Source: an uncultured archaeon
GTDB lineage: Archaea; Halobacteriota; Methanosarcinia; Methanosarcinales; Methanoperedenaceae
Direction: 5' to 3'
Assembly: GCA_902386135.1 (NCBI GenBank)
Contig: CABMIB010000114.1
Coordinates: 1-64,000, forward strand
DNA length: 64,000 nt
This document shows positions 54,596-64,000 of the stretch, in pieces. How positions within the stretch are numbered: the stretch's first letter is position 1; each line of letters starts with the position of its first letter. A model generated the notes under the pieces. It made no database searches. It was given only the letters and a program-made list of their open reading frames with translations, and was not told the DNA's origin. Made by a program: the position numbers and the translations under genes.

Positions 54596-56284
54596 TCACT
54601 CCAGGTCAAGTATTTCATTGATAGCAGCGCCAGCCGGGACCATCGGAGATACGTTCTCCTCACGCTCGACAACGAAGTCGAGTATTGCCGGTCGCTCTGA
54701 TTTCACTGCTTCCTTGATTATATCTTTCACATCGCCCTTCTTTGTCGCGCGCAGCCCCAGAGCCCCGTAGGCTTCGGCGAGTTTCACGAAATCCACGCTG
54801 TCCGTGAGACAGGTCTGGGAGTAGCGCCTGTTGAAGAACAACTCCTGCCACTGCCTGACCATGCCAAGGAAGCCGTTGTTGAGTATAGCCACGATAACAG
54901 GGATATCGTTCTGGACGACCGTCGCAAGCTCCTGCGAGTTCATCTGGAAAGAGCCATCACCGGCAACATCTATAACCGTGGATTCCGGTTTTCCGACCTT
55001 AACGCCCATTGCGGCAGGGAACCCATAACCCATTGTCCCGAGCCCGCCGCTTGATATGAAGGTGCGCGGGTTCCTGTAATTGAAGAACTGGGCTGCCCAC
55101 ATCTGGTTCTGTCCGACCTCCGTGACGATTATCGCGTCAGGGCATACCTCGCTTATCTGCTCGACAACGAACTGGGGGCGCAGGAAATTATCTTTCTTGT
55201 ACGTCAGGGGATATTCTTTCTTCCATGCCGCTATCTTCTTGTTCCAGGCTTCTGTTCTGGACTGCTCCTGCTTGACATATTTAAGCAGGTTTTTCAGTAC
55301 GTTCTTTGCATCCCCGACTATCGGGATATCAACGCGCACGTTCTTTCCTATCTCAGCCGGGTCGATATCTATATGGATGATCTTTGCATTTGGCGCGAAC
55401 GCGGATATCTTACCCGTAACGCGGTCGTCAAAACGCACCCCTATCGCCACGATCAAATCTGATTCCTGGATTGCGTAATTTGCATACCTTGTCCCGTGCA
55501 TGCCCAGCATCCCGAGGGACAAAGGATGGTTTGACGGGAACGCACCCATTCCCATCAGGGTGGTCGTGACAGGTGCCATTATCCCTTCCGCAAGCCCGAG
55601 AAGCTCTTCGCATGCATCCGAGAAGATAATGCCGCCTCCCACATAGAGTACCGGCTTTTCAGCATGCAGGATAAGGGATGCTGCCTTTTTTATCTGCTGT
55701 TCATTCCCTACGTATGTCGGTTTATATCCCCGGAGTTTTACTTCCTGCGGGTATTCAAATTCTATAGGTTCAACCTGGGTATCCTTGGGTATATCAATAA
55801 GTACCGGACCAGGGCGTCCTGTCCTGGCTATGTAGAAGGCTTCCTTGAAGATACCCGGGATGTCCTTAGCATCCTGCACGAGGTAATTATGTTTTGTGAT
55901 TGGGAGGGTTATTCCTGTGATGTTCGCTTCCTGGAACGCATCGTTGCCTATCAGAGACCGCGGGACCTGCCCTGTCAGAGCTACTATCGGCACCGAATCC
56001 ATGTAAGCAGTGGCAATACCTGTTACAAGGTTCGTAGCGCCGGGTCCTGAGGTGGCAAGGCATACGCCTACCTTACCCGTGGCTCTTGCATAGCCGTCCG
56101 CAGCATGCGCCGCAGCCTGCTCATGCCTTACAAGTATGTGCCTTATATCCGCATCGTATAGTTCGTCGTACAGGGGCAGCACCTGCCCCCCGGGGTAGCC
56201 GAAGATGACATCTACACCTTCCTGGGCCAGTGATTCTATGACAGCTTTTGCGCCGGATATCTTTGTTTTAGCCATATCATTCAC
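54596..56284 (-). CDS. ilvB: Acetolactate synthase, catalytic (large) subunit
   Basis: A 562-residue thiamine-diphosphate enzyme making acetolactate and acetohydroxybutyrate for valine, leucine and isoleucine. The catalytic Glu is in [19 protein letters not shown] near residue 54. FAD-domain and central-domain features are present, and the ThDP-binding motif [18 protein letters not shown] is near residue 436, with [11 protein letters not shown] following. The real start is probably the internal ATG of MAKTKISG, 3 codons in. ilvC is not in this window. Confidence 0.95.
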   Translation of the reverse strand: MNDMAKTKISGAKAVIESLAQEGVDVIFGYPGGQVLPLYDELYDADIRHILVRHEQAAAHAADGYARATGKVGVCLATSGPGATNLVTGIATAYMDSVPIVALTGQVPRSLIGNDAFQEANITGITLPITKHNYLVQDAKDIPGIFKEAFYIARTGRPGPVLIDIPKDTQVEPIEFEYPQEVKLRGYKPTYVGNEQQIKKAASLILHAEKPVLYVGGGIIFSDACEELLGLAEGIMAPVTTTLMGMGAFPSNHPLSLGMLGMHGTRYANYAIQESDLIVAIGVRFDDRVTGKISAFAPNAKIIHIDIDPAEIGKNVRVDIPIVGDAKNVLKNLLKYVKQEQSRTEAWNKKIAAWKKEYPLTYKKDNFLRPQFVVEQISEVCPDAIIVTEVGQNQMWAAQFFNYRNPRTFISSGGLGTMGYGFPAAMGVKVGKPESTVIDVAGDGSFQMNSQELATVVQNDIPVIVAILNNGFLGMVRQWQELFFNRRYSQTCLTDSVDFVKLAEAYGALGLRATKKGDVKDIIKEAVKSERPAILDFVVEREENVSPMVPAGAAINEILDLE

Positions 56285-56317
56285 CTGTAAAACTGATTAA
56301 TATTGTATAAATATTTC

Positions 56318-57826
56318 CTATGATTTCCTGTTTTGCTCCTGCTGTATCAGCCTGTTTATGCCTTCGAGTACCGCCTCAACAGAAGCCATTATGATATCGG
56401 TACGCGCGCCGCGGGCTGTTATTGTCTTACCGCCTTTACTGAGCTTAACCCAGACTTCGACAAGCGCATCCGTTCCGCCTGTTATCGCATCCACATGGTA
56501 CTCGTCAAGCTGAACATCCGCAACGCCTGATACGGCTTTTCTTAGGGCATTTATGGCAGCGTCAACAGGTCCCGTGCCCACGCCCGCCTCTACAACATGA
56601 TTCCCGTTAACCTTCAGCCTGATAGAGGCTGTTGGCATCACAGTATTTCCCGCTACTACCGTAAGCTCTTCAAGCCTGACCTTGGCTTCCTGGTATATTC
56701 CAAGCACTGTCTCTGCAATCGTCTGAAGGTCAGCGTCCGTGACCCGCTTCCCCTTATCGCCGAGTTCCTTCATGCGGACAACAATGTCATCTACCTGTTT
56801 TTCACTGGCCGAAAGCCCCATCTCTTTTAACGCAAGAACTACGGAGCTTCTGCCTGCATGCTTTCCGAGAACAATCCGCCTCTCGCGCCCTACAAGCTCA
56901 GGCGTAATGGGTTCGTAGGTCGCGGTATTTGCAAGAAGCCCGTGGACATGGATGCCAGCCTCGTGCGTGAAGGCGTTCCCTCCCACTATAGCCTTGTTCG
57001 GGGCCACAGGGATACCGCTTAACCTGCTCACAAGCCGTGAGGTGGTGTATAAACCTTTTATATCAAGCTTTGTTTTTTGCTTGTATAACGAATAAAGCAC
57101 CATTACCACTTCTTCAAGCGAGGTATTCCCGGCCCGCTCTCCGATACCGTTAATAGTAACATGTGCTTCCCTCGCCCCAGCCCGCAATGCTGCGACCGTA
57201 TTGGCTGTAGCCATCCCGAAATCATTGTGGCAGTGTATGCTTATAGGGGCACGCAGTTGCGACAGGTCGCTGAAGATATCGTATACCCTCTCCGGGGTAA
57301 GAATCCCGACCGTATCGCAGAAACACAGCCTGTCCGCGCCTGCGTCTATTCCTGCATTGTACACGGATTTCAGGTAATCCATATCTGCCCTGGAAGCATC
57401 TTCCCCGCTGAGCTCCACGAGCAACCCGTGCGATTTTGCATACTCCGTCATCTCGACCGCCATTTCGTGTACGGATTCGCGGTCTTTTTTCAGCTTTTCC
57501 TGGATATGGAGGTCGGAAACAGGTACTACAAGGTGAATGGAGGCCACGTCGCAGCCAATAGCGGCATCGATATCTTCCTTCCTGATGCGGCAGTAGCTGC
57601 AAATCTCTGCGTTTAATCCCTCGCCTGCTATCCTTTTAATAGCCTCGCGCTCGCCATCGGATGTAATAGCAGAGCCAGCCTCTATAATATCCACTCCAAG
57701 GCTGTCAATTTTCTTTGCGATCAACAGCTTGCTTTCTGTTGTTAGCGAAACTCCTGGTGTCTGCTCGCCGTCTCTCAGGGTTGTGTCCAGTATTTTTATA
57801 TCGTTAAATAAAGCGATCCCTTCTAT
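56318..57826 (-). CDS. 2-isopropylmalate / citramalate synthase family, start disrupted
   Basis: An intact DRE-TIM metallolyase and C-terminal LeuA regulatory domain. The signature [12 protein letters not shown] is in frame just after the upstream stop TGA (57829-57827), but no ATG, GTG or TTG lies between that stop and it; the first such codon is a TTG (57724), beyond the catalytic motif. A plausible ATG with a GGTGAT ribosome site (57830) is one base out of frame. So the real gene likely starts there and the sequence carries one extra base before about 57810, or a non-standard start is used. [22 protein letters not shown] and the ACT-like LeuA tail are present. It is the first gene of the operon with ilvB and ilvN. 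Confidence 0.85.
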   Translation of the reverse strand: MEGIALFNDIKILDTTLRDGEQTPGVSLTTESKLLIAKKIDSLGVDIIEAGSAITSDGEREAIKRIAGEGLNAEICSYCRIRKEDIDAAIGCDVASIHLVVPVSDLHIQEKLKKDRESVHEMAVEMTEYAKSHGLLVELSGEDASRADMDYLKSVYNAGIDAGADRLCFCDTVGILTPERVYDIFSDLSQLRAPISIHCHNDFGMATANTVAALRAGAREAHVTINGIGERAGNTSLEEVVMVLYSLYKQKTKLDIKGLYTTSRLVSRLSGIPVAPNKAIVGGNAFTHEAGIHVHGLLANTATYEPITPELVGRERRIVLGKHAGRSSVVLALKEMGLSASEKQVDDIVVRMKELGDKGKRVTDADLQTIAETVLGIYQEAKVRLEELTVVAGNTVMPTASIRLKVNGNHVVEAGVGTGPVDAAINALRKAVSGVADVQLDEYHVDAITGGTDALVEVWVKLSKGGKTITARGARTDIIMASVEAVLEGINRLIQQEQNRKS

Positions 57827-57868
57827 TCATTATATCACCGGTTGGTGAGCCTTTAAGATAGCTTACTA

Positions 57869-58918
57869 TTAGAAAAATCTATCTACAACCTCAACCGCCC
57901 GTGCGATTAACTCGGCGCTTTTCTCAAGGTCGCTCATACTCAGCACGGATACAGGTGTGTGGATGTACCGCGTGGGCATGCTTAAGACGCCTGTCGGGAT
58001 GCCCTCTTTTGTGAGGTGTATCGCCGATGCATCCGTTGTCCCGCCGCTGCCAACCTCAAGCTGGTAGGGGATGTTGTTGGGTTCGGCTGCCTCTTTTAAC
58101 CATTTCAGGACTGATTCAGGGACGATTATCCCCCGCCCGTCGGCATCGCTTACAGTAACCGATGGCCCTTTTCCCATCTCGATGGCTGAGTCTTTTTTCT
58201 CGATTCCAGGATGGTCGCCTGTTATGGTAACATCCGTCGCCAGCGCCACGTCTGGGTTCAATCCGAAAGCCGAAGTCTTCGCCCCCTTTAATCCTACCTC
58301 TTCCTGCACTGTGAAAACAGCGTAGACTGTAGCCTTTACGTCCTTCATCTGCGAAAGCGCCTCGATAAGCATAGCGCAGCCTGCGCGGTTATCAAAAGCC
58401 TTGCCCGTGACCCTGTCATTGCCAAGGGATTTGAACTCAGCATCCGAGGTAACAGGTGTTCCCGTCCTTACACCCATCTTGTCCGCGTCATCCTTGCTTG
58501 TTGCGCCAAAGTCGATGAACATGTCCTCAGCCTTGATTATCTTGCTCTTTTCCTCCTCCTTAATGGCATGGGGAGGTTTTGAGCCGAGCACGCCATAGAG
58601 CTGCCCGTTCTCCGTATGCAGTATCATCCTCTGGTTAAGAAGTGTCTGGTCAAACCATCCGCCTGTTTTCGTGAACCTGGCAAAGCCCTTATCATCAACG
58701 TACTTTACCATAAGTCCTATTTCGTCCATGTGCGCAGCAAGCATTACCGCAGGCGAGCCGCCTTTTTTCGTGGCGATGAGGTTCCCCATTTTATCTGTTC
58801 TGATCTCATCAACATAAGGTTTTACTTCTTCCTCAATGATCTGCCTGATATTTCCTTCATAGCCCGAGACGCCGTGGGCGTTGGATAACCGTTCAAGAAG
58901 AGATTTTAGGTCGCTCAT
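57869..58918 (-). CDS. M42 family aminopeptidase (FrvX/tetrahedral type)
   Basis: A 349-residue M42 metallopeptidase of the TET aminopeptidase family. AAHMDEIGLMVK gives the first metal ligands (residue about 62), and GKAFDNRAGCAM follows near residue 175. The catalytic VQEEVGLKGA is near residue 208, followed by DVTITGDHPG and a terminal THTPVSV-like patch (RYIHTPVSVLS). TET enzymes form large dodecameric shells that trim peptides. It lies 38 bases upstream of the isopropylmalate/citramalate synthase start and may be co-transcribed with it. Confidence 0.93.
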   Translation of the reverse strand: MSDLKSLLERLSNAHGVSGYEGNIRQIIEEEVKPYVDEIRTDKMGNLIATKKGGSPAVMLAAHMDEIGLMVKYVDDKGFARFTKTGGWFDQTLLNQRMILHTENGQLYGVLGSKPPHAIKEEEKSKIIKAEDMFIDFGATSKDDADKMGVRTGTPVTSDAEFKSLGNDRVTGKAFDNRAGCAMLIEALSQMKDVKATVYAVFTVQEEVGLKGAKTSAFGLNPDVALATDVTITGDHPGIEKKDSAIEMGKGPSVTVSDADGRGIIVPESVLKWLKEAAEPNNIPYQLEVGSGGTTDASAIHLTKEGIPTGVLSMPTRYIHTPVSVLSMSDLEKSAELIARAVEVVDRFF

Positions 58919-58988
58919 AATTTCTCACTCGGGCTCTAATGGCAGGGGAGAGTAATTAAGGTATTGGAAAAACAAAAAATACCCAACC

Positions 58989-59207
58989 TTATGATGGCAC
59001 TTCTACAGGTGTCTCATCAAATGATCTCATAGTTATTTTGGTGGTTTCTGCCAGAAATTCGCTGGCATCCAGTACCTCCAGAAGGACTGGTCTTCCTTCT
59101 TTGGTAAAATGAACTATAATGTTCCCTACCTCTTCGGCATAATCAATAGGCTCATCACTAATCTCATACATAAGGATATCTTGTTCACGATTATAACTAA
59201 TTTTCAT
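58989..59207 (-). CDS. DUF2283 family small protein
   Basis: A 72-residue protein matching DUF2283: YNREQDILMYEISDEPIDYA, then GNIIVHFTKEGRPVLLEVLDAS. It overlaps the upstream DUF4258 gene by 11 bases, a recurring pairing suggestive of a toxin-antitoxin or regulatory module, with this as the presumed antitoxin. That function is inference. Confidence 0.8.
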   Translation of the reverse strand: MKISYNREQDILMYEISDEPIDYAEEVGNIIVHFTKEGRPVLLEVLDASEFLAETTKITMRSFDETPVEVPS

Positions 59208-59454
59208 ATCTGTCTCTCCTTGCGGGATAAAACATGATAACTTTTACATTATCATTGCTTTCAACTTCACAAATAACTCTTAGCATATGTGTATCATCAA
59301 ACGGTCGCTGCATAATTAATCTGTCTTTTCTTCCATGTGTTTTAGAAGCGGGATTCTCTACAGTTTCCTTTATGTGGTCTTCAGTTATTTTAAATCCATG
59401 CCTTTCAAGGATTTTAAACTTAACCTTGGCATGATTTGTAAAGATTATTTTCAT
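59197..59454 (-). CDS. DUF4258 family protein, putative toxin of pair
   Basis: An 85-residue basic protein with the DUF4258 pattern: FTNHAKVKFKILERHGFKI, DHIKETVENPASKTHGRK, RLIMQRPFDDTHMLRVICEV, VKVIMFYPARRDRYE. The fold resembles small RelE-like RNases, and the conserved H/R set fits RNA contact. It is upstream of, and overlaps, the DUF2283 gene. It starts 76 bases from the end of ftsZ. Toxin activity is a hypothesis. Confidence 0.75.
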   Translation of the reverse strand: MKIIFTNHAKVKFKILERHGFKITEDHIKETVENPASKTHGRKDRLIMQRPFDDTHMLRVICEVESNDNVKVIMFYPARRDRYEN

Positions 59455-59530
59455 ATGTCCTCGCGATGAGAATTTTAGGCATGACCGGATTCCAATCCGT
59501 CTTTAATTTCCAGATTGTGTAGTCCCATGG

Positions 59531-60517
59531 CTACGTTAATTTACTCGGATCCATAACACCGGTCAGCACAGCCGTCACCCTTACATGGCCTGCAAGGGAT
59601 TCATCAACCTTCGCGCCCCATACTATGCGTCCTGTGTTCGGTGCTTTCTGGAGGATGAGTTCACCTGCTTGCGTGACCTCCCCGAGCGTCATGTCCTCGC
59701 CGCCTGCGATATGTATCAGGACGCCATAAGTCGAGGAAAGATCGGATACATCAAGAAGCGGTGTGGAAAGCGCCTGCTCAACTGCTTTCTGGATGCGGTT
59801 CTCACCTTCTGCATCCCCAAAGCCTATGGCCGATACCCCGCCCCGCTCGACAACGCTTCTCAGGTCTGAGTAGTCAAGGTTCACAAGGCTTGGCTGTGTG
59901 ATCGTTTCGGTTATGTTCTTGATAAAATTACCCACGAACTCGTTCGCTACAGCGAAACCCTCGCGAAGCGGCATGTTGCCAGCTATGTTCCTGAGCCTTG
60001 AGTTGTCTATTGCAACAAGGGAATCGCACCTGTTTGCAAGAGGCTTTACCCCGGCAATCGCTTTTTTGCGCCTTAAGACCTCATAACCGAACGGTAACAT
60101 GACACATCCTACCGTGAGAATTCCAGCTTCGCGTGTCGCCTCGGCGACAATAGGCGCAGCTCCTGTACCTGAGCCGCCCCCCATACCTGCTATTAAAAAT
60201 ATAAGGTTTGAATCTTTAAGTTCCTGGATTATTTCCTTTATGTTCTCCCTGGCAGCTTCCGTGCCCCTCTCAGCGAAACCGCCGCAGCCCTTCCCCTTGT
60301 AGGTCTGCTCTCCCATGAGGATTTTCACATCGGCTTTTACGCCCATAAGATGCGTTGCATCGGTATCTGCCGCGATTATCTTACTTCCCAGTAATTCTTT
60401 CTGGGCCATCCAGGAAACTATGTTGCATCCCGCGCCACCAAGACCGATTATTGCTACTGTAGGCTTTGCCGCTTTTGCAAGTTCGATGATCCTTGAGTCA
60501 AGTGTCATTATAATCAC
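59531..60517 (-). CDS. ftsZ: Cell-division GTPase FtsZ
   Basis: A 328-residue tubulin-fold GTPase. The opening IIGLGGAGCNIVSW and the tubulin signature GMGGGSGTGAAP near residue 112 are perfect, and the T7-loop-type NLDYSDLRSVV near residue 213 is present. It lacks the long C-terminal tail of bacterial FtsZ. It may start at the internal Met of MTLDSRIIEL. FtsZ forms the division ring; archaea often carry two, and which this is cannot be decided. It diverges from ycaO across 112 bases. Confidence 0.95.
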   Translation of the reverse strand: MIIMTLDSRIIELAKAAKPTVAIIGLGGAGCNIVSWMAQKELLGSKIIAADTDATHLMGVKADVKILMGEQTYKGKGCGGFAERGTEAARENIKEIIQELKDSNLIFLIAGMGGGSGTGAAPIVAEATREAGILTVGCVMLPFGYEVLRRKKAIAGVKPLANRCDSLVAIDNSRLRNIAGNMPLREGFAVANEFVGNFIKNITETITQPSLVNLDYSDLRSVVERGGVSAIGFGDAEGENRIQKAVEQALSTPLLDVSDLSSTYGVLIHIAGGEDMTLGEVTQAGELILQKAPNTGRIVWGAKVDESLAGHVRVTAVLTGVMDPSKLT

Positions 60518-60629
60518 TCTTTTTGTCTTTTTTGTACTAAGACGTCCTTATATTATATCCTTCATAATATTATATTTATCTCCTTTATCGCAACCTATAT
60601 AACCCATACCCAATAAGATTGCAAAAAAA

Positions 60630-61868
60630 ATGAGCAAAATAATCCTCGACCCGGACGTCAAGTACCTCGAAGGCACACAGAGAGTATTTTCCCCCGAGAC
60701 CACGCTTGAGAAAACAACAAAACTTCTCCCTAACATTGGCGTGACCCGCATCGCCAATATTACGGACCTTGACCGTGTCGGCATCCCGGTCTTCTCAGCC
60801 ATAAGACCAAGCGCAGCAGCCGGTGCCATATCCATATATTCGGGAAAAGGCGTAAGCGAGACCAATGCGAGGATTTCAGCCATCATGGAGAGTTTTGAGC
60901 GCTGCCTTGCAGAACAGCCTGAGGTCAGCATCAACCTGAGCGGCATCAAGTTAAACGCGGAACGGGTGGTCGATACCTACGAGAGCCTGAGTGAAAGCTA
61001 TCCGACTTTATACCCAGGTACTCTTCTTTTGCCTCAGCCTGCGGCTGAGTTCACAAGCCTTGAATGGGTCATGGGGCACGATATCATGAACGACGTTGAG
61101 GTATTTGTACCCGCAAATGCCGTTTTCCATCCGTATAACCCCTTTAACGGGAACAAGCTTTTCAGGAGCAATACCAACGGGCTTGCATCCGGGAACACCA
61201 TCGAGGAGGCGGTACTTCACGGCTTGCTTGAGGTGATTGAAAGGGATGCACTGAGCGTTGCGGAATACACCCGCAATCCCGGAAAGCAGATCGAACTTTC
61301 AGAAAGCGATGGCTTGAATTACGAACTGAAGAGGCGCATGGAAGAAGCAGGGCTCAAGGTCAAACTCTGGCTGCTCGATTCTGACATTGATATTCCCACA
61401 GTTGTTGCTGCGCTCGATGACACCTTACTGAAAGACCCGGCGCTCATGGTCATGGGTGCAGGGGCGCACCTTGACCCGGCGATAGCGATAACAAGGGCGC
61501 TCACAGAGGCAGCGCAGAGCCGCGTGGTGCAAATACACGGCGCGCGCGAGGATACGGACAGGGAGCGCGTGGTGCGCACGTTCGGCTACGAGCATATGAG
61601 AAAGCTTAACAGCTACTGGTACGAGGAACTTTCGCCTGTGCGGATGGATGAGCTGGAGGACAGCTCAAGCGATACGCCTGCAGCCAATATCGGAACTGTA
61701 CTTGAGCGCCTCGAAGGCATTGCCGACGGCGCCATAATCGTTGACCTCTCAAGAGGCGTGGAGATCCCTGTTATCAGGGCGATAATCCCCATGTTCGAAC
61801 AATATACGCTTGACCGCGAGAGAAAAGGGGAACGCATCAAGAGACGGAAGAAGAGAGTGTCGCGATGA
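60630..61868 (+). CDS. YcaO-domain ATP-dependent cyclodehydratase / thioamidase subunit
   Basis: A 412-residue YcaO protein. The core pattern runs GVTRIANITDLDRVGIPVFSA near residue 37, SGKGVSETNARISAIMESFER near residue 70, and EEAVLHGLLEVIERDALS near residue 193. The two Glu-rich motifs (ARISAIMESFER and LLEVIERDA) bind ATP/Mg2+ in the family. A C-terminal extension follows. It is fused operonically with the TfuA protein (ATGA overlap). In methane-producing and methane-oxidising archaea this pair installs thioglycine in methyl-coenzyme M reductase subunit A. Confidence 0.93.
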   Translation: MSKIILDPDVKYLEGTQRVFSPETTLEKTTKLLPNIGVTRIANITDLDRVGIPVFSAIRPSAAAGAISIYSGKGVSETNARISAIMESFERCLAEQPEVSINLSGIKLNAERVVDTYESLSESYPTLYPGTLLLPQPAAEFTSLEWVMGHDIMNDVEVFVPANAVFHPYNPFNGNKLFRSNTNGLASGNTIEEAVLHGLLEVIERDALSVAEYTRNPGKQIELSESDGLNYELKRRMEEAGLKVKLWLLDSDIDIPTVVAALDDTLLKDPALMVMGAGAHLDPAIAITRALTEAAQSRVVQIHGAREDTDRERVVRTFGYEHMRKLNSYWYEELSPVRMDELEDSSSDTPAANIGTVLERLEGIADGAIIVDLSRGVEIPVIRAIIPMFEQYTLDRERKGERIKRRKKRVSR

Positions 61869-62527
61869 GAGCCGTGGTCTATACAGGCACGAGCATAAAC
61901 CACAGCGATGCAAGAATTATCTTAGAGGCTGAGTACCGCCCACCCATAAGGCGCGATGATATCAGGAAGCTCATGAAGTCGCCGCCGGACATAATCGGGA
62001 TAATCGACGGGGTATTTTTCGACAGCGCGGCTGTGGCGCACCGCGAGATAATCGAGGCACTAAGGGGCGGCGTAATTGTGGTCGGGGGAGGAAGCATGGG
62101 TGCGCTTCGCGCATTCGAGCTTGAGCCCTACGGCATGATAGGTGTCGGGAGGGTATATGAGATGTACAGGAGCGGTGCTGTAGAGTCGGACGATGAGGTA
62201 GCTGTGACATTTAACGATGAGACGATGGAGGCGCTGTCCTTACCGCTCGTGAACGTCAGGCTGACTGTTAAAGCCATGCAGGAGGCAGGGGTTTTGACCG
62301 GGGTGCAGGCCTCGGCTGTCGTAGATGCTACGCGGAAACTATTCTATCCTGACAGGAACTATTGGAATATTGTCGGCGAATGTATCAAAAAAGGGGTTAT
62401 TGAAGATAAAGAGAAGGATAAGCTACTTGGAGATTTCAGGAAATACGAGGTGGACGTGAAGAGGGAGGATGCGGTGTTGGTGCTGGAAAAGATAAAAGAG
62501 ATGATGCAGCCGCCGGCGTCGGAATGA
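61865..62527 (+). CDS. tfuA: TfuA-like protein, partner of YcaO
   Basis: A 220-residue TfuA-domain protein: VYTGTSINHSDARIILEAEY at the N-terminus, then PPDIIGIIDGVFFDSAAVAH and GGVIVVGGGSMGALRAFELE near residues 40-85. These are the core motifs of the family. TfuA delivers sulfur or helps YcaO thioamidate the McrA glycine. It overlaps the ycaO stop by four bases. No mcr gene is in this window. Confidence 0.93.
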   Translation: MRAVVYTGTSINHSDARIILEAEYRPPIRRDDIRKLMKSPPDIIGIIDGVFFDSAAVAHREIIEALRGGVIVVGGGSMGALRAFELEPYGMIGVGRVYEMYRSGAVESDDEVAVTFNDETMEALSLPLVNVRLTVKAMQEAGVLTGVQASAVVDATRKLFYPDRNYWNIVGECIKKGVIEDKEKDKLLGDFRKYEVDVKREDAVLVLEKIKEMMQPPASE

Positions 62528-62593
62528 ATTCTGATTAAAAAATGAGACCGTCACGAACTCCATACTGTAATGGAAAAGTTTAAAAAAGTGCCA

Positions 62594-62618
62594 GGGAAAA
62601 GCCGCATCCGGCTTTCCC
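62594..62618. terminator. Bidirectional terminator hairpin
   Basis: GGGAAAAGCCG (62594-62604) pairs with CGGCTTTCCC (62609-62618), one base bulged, around CATC. It sits between convergent tfuA and the S-layer gene, 67 bases past the tfuA stop and 15 bases past the stop of the S-layer gene. Confidence 0.65.
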
Positions 62619-62632
62619 GGTCAAGCGATTTC

Positions 62633-64000
62633 TTAAAGCCCTTTCTTTCCCGACTTTGGAAGCAGGCTCTTGACTGCATCCACATTCAATTTGCTTTTCA
62701 GATCGCCAAGGGTTATCTTGCCTTTCGCCGTCAGCACATAAATTATAATCGCTCCAAGACCTGTAGCTATTCCGCCGATCAGGAGATAACTCAAAGGTGC
62801 TTCCTTGACCTCAAGAATTCCCTTCTGTCCGAGTATCTCAACAGTATAATTCCCGGGCTTGGCCTCTTTCAGCGTGAAATTGATCTCTTGTTTCTCACCC
62901 GGAGCAAGGGTGATAGTCCTGTTGTCCACAACCGAATTGTTAACTTTAAGCTCTACAGGGAGCGTATCCCCTTTAGTGCCCGCATTCGTGATATTTGACC
63001 GTATCAGGACTTCCCGGTTCGTGAAGGTCGAATTGGGAGTGATATTGATATCAAGAGCCCTGTATTCGGAATACGGCGCCCGGACTTCGATTTCCCTTGC
63101 AACGGCGATATACCCGCTCTTTGATGCAGTTAATGTATGCGTACCGCTTGTATCGAACTTATAGTTCAGGACCCCGCTGCTATCAGTTGTGCCGATGGTT
63201 GTATTATCAAACTTCACAGTCGCGCCAGGGATAGCCGTACCATTGTATGTGATCTTTATGGGTATTGTCTCGAACTGGTTAGCTTTTGCAGGAGCGTCCA
63301 TGCTCAGCCTGTACTCAACGTATTGAAGGATCTCTATGCTCTTAGTCGCGCTCTGGTAGCCAAGCTTGGTTGCTGTTATGTTGTACATGCCTTTCAGGGT
63401 TTTTGGAAGGGTGTAATTAACAGCACCGGTACTGTCCGTCTGTCCCATGTCTGTAGAACCCAGTACTACGGATGCACCATCAACACCATCTCCTCCTGCT
63501 GTGACCTTTACAATAGCTACATCGCCCGCGGTGATCTTGGACGGGGCGTCTATTACGAGCTGGTTTGCCACCATCTCCGGTGTCACGTCTACGGCGAAGT
63601 AAAATCTCAGATTACTGCTGCTGTCAGCGACCTTCAGTTTGACGTTGCCCATCAGCGTATCTTCACTATTCTGGTTCAGGCTGATGCTCCCGTCATTCTT
63701 CATCTCTATGGCATCCTTGCTCACACCTGTGACTTCCATCTTACCGAAATGGTCTCCGGTCTTAAGAATAGTAGGAGTTTCAGATATCTGGAACACTCCT
63801 TTCAGGAATGCGGCCTGTACTTCCCTGCCTGAGAACACGTTGTCGAATCTTACCATTATAATGGGAAGGTCCCTTACAGCGCCAATTTTCTTGGTGTAAA
63901 CATAGGTCTCGCCTGCCGAGAGGGGAGTTGTATCCACTTCACTGCCATCTTTTAACAGTGAGATGAGCATAATCCTCGCAGTCGTATCTATGTCCGTGGC
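62633..64000 (-). CDS. S-layer-like surface protein, 5' end outside the window
   Basis: At least 455 residues; the frame stays open to the window edge, so the N-terminus is missing. The visible start reads as an S-layer-family domain of the Methanosarcinales type (LSAGETYVYTKKIG, LPIIMVRFDNVFSGRE, GVFQISETPTILKTG). A PEGA-like / carboxypeptidase-regulatory-like repeat pair follows (GASVVLGSTDMGQTDSTG and GATVKFDNTTIGTTDSSG), then a CARDB-like domain. A C-terminal helix (YLLIGGIATGLGAIIIYVLT) and a Lys-rich tail follow. It is a surface-layer or related cell-wall protein. Confidence 0.8.
   Translation of the reverse strand, partial: ATDIDTTARIMLISLLKDGSEVDTTPLSAGETYVYTKKIGAVRDLPIIMVRFDNVFSGREVQAAFLKGVFQISETPTILKTGDHFGKMEVTGVSKDAIEMKNDGSISLNQNSEDTLMGNVKLKVADSSSNLRFYFAVDVTPEMVANQLVIDAPSKITAGDVAIVKVTAGGDGVDGASVVLGSTDMGQTDSTGAVNYTLPKTLKGMYNITATKLGYQSATKSIEILQYVEYRLSMDAPAKANQFETIPIKITYNGTAIPGATVKFDNTTIGTTDSSGVLNYKFDTSGTHTLTASKSGYIAVAREIEVRAPYSEYRALDINITPNSTFTNREVLIRSNITNAGTKGDTLPVELKVNNSVVDNRTITLAPGEKQEINFTLKEAKPGNYTVEILGQKGILEVKEAPLSYLLIGGIATGLGAIIIYVLTAKGKITLGDLKSKLNVDAVKSLLPKSGKKGL

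Overview
The window looks like a chromosome segment of a methane-metabolising euryarchaeon. The strongest markers are a YcaO-TfuA pair of the type that thioamidates methyl-coenzyme M reductase (60630-62527), a CooC-type carbon monoxide dehydrogenase maturation ATPase, RadB, transcription factor S, a long archaeal FKBP isomerase, a DRG-family GTPase, and an S-layer protein fragment of the type seen in Methanosarcinales. The multi-PAS hybrid kinase and NitT/TauT transporter would fit an anaerobic methanotroph such as Candidatus Methanoperedens. That genus-level guess is inference; I could not search a database.

Layout. 1-5.5 kb: DUF457 membrane protein, cytidine-deaminase-fold enzyme, two unknowns, SDH/Clp-fold membrane protease, MgtC/DUF4010 transporter. 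5.9-13.2 kb: KaiC/RAD55-like protein with a degenerate P-loop, gpmI, an RMD1/DUF155 protein, a tightly coupled set of four very small genes (two of them membrane proteins), an FKBP isomerase, a phosphoesterase and unknowns.

13.26-25.25 kb: an A+T-rich, gene-sparse insertion that I interpret as an undescribed integrated plasmid-like or provirus-like element. It is bounded by a 15-bp direct repeat (TTAATAACGATTATT). A tyrosine recombinase sits just inside the left end, and tRNA-Val(GAC) begins 17 bases outside the right end. Cargo includes a DNA glycosylase-like protein, a GIY-YIG-like protein, a GNAT-like protein, small membrane proteins, a winged-helix regulator behind a perfect 22-bp palindrome, a P4-type helicase/primase with an upstream RHH gene, an iteron-like candidate origin, two AbrB-like small proteins and a CRISPR-like mini-repeat. 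I recognise no capsid, packaging or conjugation genes.

25.3-44.5 kb: tRNA-Val, a short MITE-like inverted-repeat element, a HEAT-repeat/CheC fusion protein, S-layer-like secreted protein, RadB-CooC-phosphoesterase cluster, a Cys-cluster/XRE regulator pair, a NitT/TauT-type ABC transporter whose binding protein appears circularly permuted, a UspA plus P-type cation ATPase pair, and a large PAS/GAF hybrid histidine kinase.

44.5-64 kb: palindromic cacagag repeats, a hydrolase-phosphoribosyltransferase fusion, protein disulfide oxidoreductase, TFS, NUDIX, DRG GTPase, M20 peptidase, a large NosD-like beta-helix surface protein, a branched-chain amino acid operon (isopropylmalate/citramalate synthase, ilvB, ilvN) in which the first gene lacks a readable start, an M42 peptidase, a DUF4258/DUF2283 pair, FtsZ, YcaO-TfuA, and an S-layer protein running off the right edge.
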